A stretch of DNA of 64,000 bases. Source: Chryseobacterium oryctis. GTDB lineage: Bacteria; Bacteroidota; Bacteroidia; Flavobacteriales; Weeksellaceae. Below are positions 61,469-64,000 of this stretch, piece by piece. The position numbers and the translations under genes were made by a program. The first letter of the stretch is position 1. The number at the start of each line of letters is the position of its first letter. The notes beneath the pieces are model-generated. The model was given only the letters and a program-made list of their open reading frames with translations. It was not told the DNA's origin and made no database searches. Location of the stretch: the NCBI RefSeq assembly GCF_025971925.1, contig NZ_JAPDHV010000002.1, forward strand, positions 182,003 to 246,002, read 5' to 3'.

Positions 61469-61500
61469 AAAAGCACTTCAAATTGAAGTGCTTTTGTTTT
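61469..61500. terminator. Terminator between sufD and the DUF3078 gene
   Basis: AAAAGCACTTCAA and TTGAAGTGCTTTT form a perfect 13-bp stem with a one-base loop, T-rich after and A-rich before, serving convergent genes. Confidence 0.9.
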
Positions 61501-61510
61501 TTTAAACTAT

Positions 61511-62437
61511 TTATTTCTTAATCCACCATTGGCTATCTTTTCTATCAGAGCGTTTTACTCCGTTATTTAATGTATAAGCAAAGCCAATTCCTAATGTTTG
61601 CTTCAATTGTGTTTTCTGGATTTGATTATGGTCATACAAAATATCCGCCGTTATATTTGAGGTGATAAATTTATTTACTTTTAGATTCAGTATTGCAGAA
61701 TAAGCTAAAACTAATCTTTCCGGATGATCAAGATAATTTGAGAAAACAGAGGCTGAGTTTGTTAAATTAACATTTTCCATTACTTTAATTTTATAATAAG
61801 CCGTTCCCAAAAAACCAAACTGTAACAAAGATGAATCTCCGTCTGCTTTTAAACCATACGTTCCCGCTGTCTGTAAATCTTTATCCAAAACAAAAGTCCA
61901 TCTTGCGTTGATGGGTCTCAAAGTAACATTTATATTGTCATTGGGTCTATATGTAATACCCAAACCTAAATTCAAGTATCCCGGAGCCATAAAGTTTGAT
62001 ATTTTCTTTGCAGAAGGATTATTTCCATCTTCATATCCTGCTGAAAACTGGGACTGAAATCCCACCCCTCCTGAAAAATACCAACTCTTAGAAAACTGCC
62101 TCCCATAGTTCGTAGAAATATTAATCGCATCTTGAGTTTTTCTCGTTCCTAAGCCTTTTGTATTGTTTTGCCCATAATCAAGAATAATAATATTTTCCCA
62201 CAAATCCTTATCCTTCTCGTAGGTAATATTATAATTTATTCCTGCAAGCCAGCCAATATTATTCGCTCCACCACCAACCCAATTGGAAAAAGCAGCCTGA
62301 TTAATCATTAATGAATTTTTTCCAGAAACCGACCAATATTTTATGGTATCAGCAACTATAGAATCTTTCTTTATTTCGTCTTGTGCATTTGCATAAATCC
62401 CGACCGAAATTGAGATACATAATAAAAACTTCTTCAT
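61511..62437 (-). CDS. DUF3078-family outer-membrane beta-barrel protein
   Basis: 308 aa with signal peptide (MKKFLLCISISVGIYANAQ). The family start is seen in YWSVSGKNSLMINQAAFSNW followed by VGGGANNIG, then alternating amphipathic strands to the C-terminus (GIGFAYTLNNGVKR). DUF3078 is Bacteroidota-specific and has no known role; the barrel suggests an outer-membrane location. Confidence 0.85.
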   Translation of the reverse strand: MKKFLLCISISVGIYANAQDEIKKDSIVADTIKYWSVSGKNSLMINQAAFSNWVGGGANNIGWLAGINYNITYEKDKDLWENIIILDYGQNNTKGLGTRKTQDAINISTNYGRQFSKSWYFSGGVGFQSQFSAGYEDGNNPSAKKISNFMAPGYLNLGLGITYRPNDNINVTLRPINARWTFVLDKDLQTAGTYGLKADGDSSLLQFGFLGTAYYKIKVMENVNLTNSASVFSNYLDHPERLVLAYSAILNLKVNKFITSNITADILYDHNQIQKTQLKQTLGIGFAYTLNNGVKRSDRKDSQWWIKK

Positions 62438-62695
62438 AAATTAACGATTTTCATTACAAAAATATAAGCTATGCCTTAAAAAACATTTACTTTATACATA
62501 TAAAATTACTTTATCAGCTAAAAGTAAGCCAGTTTATCAGAATAAGTGGTCAAAAAATTTATTTGAACTTTAAAACTCTATGAAAATCATTACCTTTTGT
62601 CTTAAATAAACTTGAAGAAATAAAAATCATCGACAAATTTTCCGAAATTTATGGTTGGCTTTTGATTTGTGATTTCAATTACTCTAAATAACAAT

Positions 62696-63463
62696 ATGCT
62701 TAAAAATGTAATTTCCAAAAAAGCTATCATTTACCCTTTGCTAATGTTAGCAACAATGTGGTTCGGATATTTTTTACAGACACAAGGCTTTTTTGGTTCT
62801 TGTTTTGGGGCAATCATTCCTTTGTTACCAGAAGGTTTATTAGGTATAATTACCTCTCCTCTTTTGCACGGAAATACAGAACATATTGTGGGGAACTCCA
62901 TCCCTATTGCCATTTTAATGTTTCTTTTGTATCAATTTTATCCTTTAGTTGCCAATAAAGTTTTTATTATGGGCTGGCTAGCCAGTGGTTTATTGCTTTG
63001 GCTTTTACCACCAATTGATATATTTACAGGTCAATACACTTATACTTGTACAATTGGAGCAAGTGGAGTAGTTTACGTTTTAGCTTTTTTCTTATTCTTT
63101 AGTGGAGTTTTTAAATGGAATACAAAACTTCTTACCATTTCAATGCTTGTTGTTTTATATTATGGAAGTTTAATTTGGGGAATTTTCCCGGAAGAGCTAT
63201 TCTATAACCTTCACGAACCGAGCAATATTTCGTGGCAAGCACACCTTTCCGGAGCTATTGTAGGAATTATCATTGCCTTCATTTTTAAAGATATTGGAGA
63301 AAAAAAGAAAAAATATATCTGGGAATTCCCAAACTATTACAATGAAAAAGATGACAAACTTTGGCAGGAATACAAAGAAAATCACCCTGACGACTTTTTA
63401 GAACTACCTTTCAAGAAGAAAGATGATATTTGGGAACATCTAGAGGAGCTAAGAAGGAAATAA
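62696..63463 (+). CDS. Rhomboid-family intramembrane serine protease
   Basis: 255 aa from the ATG at 62696; a GTG at 62669 is the alternative. About six membrane helices. The catalytic Ser is in TIGASGVVYVLA near residue 124, and the His in WQAHLSGAIVGIII near 183. The HGNTEHIVGNSIP motif near 66 matches the oxyanion-hole HxxxxHxxxN. The cytoplasmic C-terminal tail (about 200-255) is acidic/basic mixed with many Trp. Substrate unknown. The gene ends 36 bases before dprA. Confidence 0.9.
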   Translation: MLKNVISKKAIIYPLLMLATMWFGYFLQTQGFFGSCFGAIIPLLPEGLLGIITSPLLHGNTEHIVGNSIPIAILMFLLYQFYPLVANKVFIMGWLASGLLLWLLPPIDIFTGQYTYTCTIGASGVVYVLAFFLFFSGVFKWNTKLLTISMLVVLYYGSLIWGIFPEELFYNLHEPSNISWQAHLSGAIVGIIIAFIFKDIGEKKKKYIWEFPNYYNEKDDKLWQEYKENHPDDFLELPFKKKDDIWEHLEELRRK

Positions 63464-63499
63464 AACTTATTCATTACATTTGTTTAAAACAAAACACAA

Positions 63500-64000
63500 A
63501 TGTATTCTGAAGAACATCTTTACTCAATTGCTTTACGTGAATGTAATCTCATTGGTGATATCAATTTTTATAAACTTGTGAAAACTTTTGGAAGCGCAAA
63601 AGATGCATGGGAAAACGCAAAAAAAGAATACAGTAAAATAGATGGAATAGGGAAGAAAATAGTTTCTGATATTGGGAATCCCACCCATTTAAAATTTGCA
63701 GAAAACGAATTAGCATTTTGCGAAAAGAATGAAATCAATATCAATTTAAGACACCTTCAAAACCTTCCTTATCTGCTCGATGAATGCGATGATGCTCCTG
63801 CCATTTTATACCAAAAAGGAACCTTAAATACTCTTTTGAACCCAGTAAGTATAGTTGGAACAAGAAATATTACGCCTTATGGTCAGAAATTCATTGCAGA
63901 TTTTTTTGAAGAAGTTCAACATTTGAATTTGGCTTCTATAAGTGGTTTGGCTTTAGGAGCTGACAAAGAAGTTCATGAACAGTCAATACAATTTAACATC
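63500..64000 (+). CDS. dprA: DNA-processing protein DprA (5' part, runs off the window)
   Basis: The first 167 codons are open to the end of the window. The N-terminal HhH/SAM-like region (about 1-85; GIGKKIVSDIG near 49) is followed by the start of the Rossmann-like domain: NPVSIVGTRNITPYGQKF near 114 and SGLALGADKEVHE near 150 (usual form SGLARGID). DprA loads RecA on incoming single strands during natural transformation. The rest of the gene lies beyond 64000. Confidence 0.93.
   Translation, partial: MYSEEHLYSIALRECNLIGDINFYKLVKTFGSAKDAWENAKKEYSKIDGIGKKIVSDIGNPTHLKFAENELAFCEKNEININLRHLQNLPYLLDECDDAPAILYQKGTLNTLLNPVSIVGTRNITPYGQKFIADFFEEVQHLNLASISGLALGADKEVHEQSIQFNI

Overview
The window is a low-GC chromosome segment from a member of the Bacteroidota, most likely Flavobacteriales/Weeksellaceae and Chryseobacterium-like. 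This placement is inferred from gene content and expression signals. Content markers are the gliding lipoprotein GldH, a type IX secretion (T9SS) C-terminal sorting domain, alternative complex III, glutamine synthetase III, a GLPGLI-family protein and DUF3078. Promoters repeatedly show the Bacteroidota -7 element TAnnTTTG, and Shine-Dalgarno sites are largely absent. No rRNA, tRNA, CRISPR array, insertion sequence or prophage was recognised.

Layout. (1) 1-3284 is the only clearly accessory region. It is a mosaic of short orphan C-terminal coding tails, each followed closely by a complete small secreted or lipoprotein gene (WG-repeat, DUF2931-like, unknown lipoprotein). It also holds exact and diverged direct repeats and broken fragments of a WYL-regulator gene whose intact copy follows at 3365. 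I read this as an array of displaced toxin-tail/immunity cassettes, the best candidate for an under-described system here. (2) 3365-11000 holds the WYL regulator, a TonB-C protein, tadA, type III pantothenate kinase, an M1 aminopeptidase, a DinB-fold protein, REP-like palindromes and a large uncharacterised protein with a phosphorylase-like C-terminus. (3) 11115-14417 holds glnN and a C40 cell-wall peptidase. (4) 14436-20748 is the cell-shape operon mreB-mreC-mreD-mrdA-rodA, ending in a pentapeptide-repeat gene. (5) 21056-25112 is the haem operon hemA-C-D-E. (6) 25142-31044 (minus strand) holds a SufS-type desulfurase, rplY, prs and an SGNH hydrolase/FadL-type porin pair. (7) 31266-35600 is ricT-gldH-PBP1A. 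(8) 35608-40117 holds selO, a T9SS cargo protein, a polytopic membrane protein and a SPOR protein. (9) 40248-48758 is the alternative complex III operon actABCDEF, with no terminal oxidase genes attached. (10) 48810-56200 holds two unknown envelope proteins, apt, a TPR membrane protein, ribH, an LTA-synthase-like enzyme and a zinc peptidase. (11) 56196-64000 holds a GLPGLI protein, the sufA-sufB-sufC-sufD Fe-S assembly genes, DUF3078, a rhomboid protease and the start of dprA.

Most of the window is housekeeping: envelope growth (Mre/Rod/PBP2, PBP1A, C40 peptidase, LTA-synthase-like), respiration (ACIII), haem and Fe-S supply for respiration (hemACDE, suf), and nucleotide and cofactor metabolism (prs, apt, ribH, coaX). 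Genes are tightly packed with ATGA-type overlaps, and convergent pairs are separated by clean hairpin/T-run terminators. Function calls rest on motifs read by eye. No database search was run.
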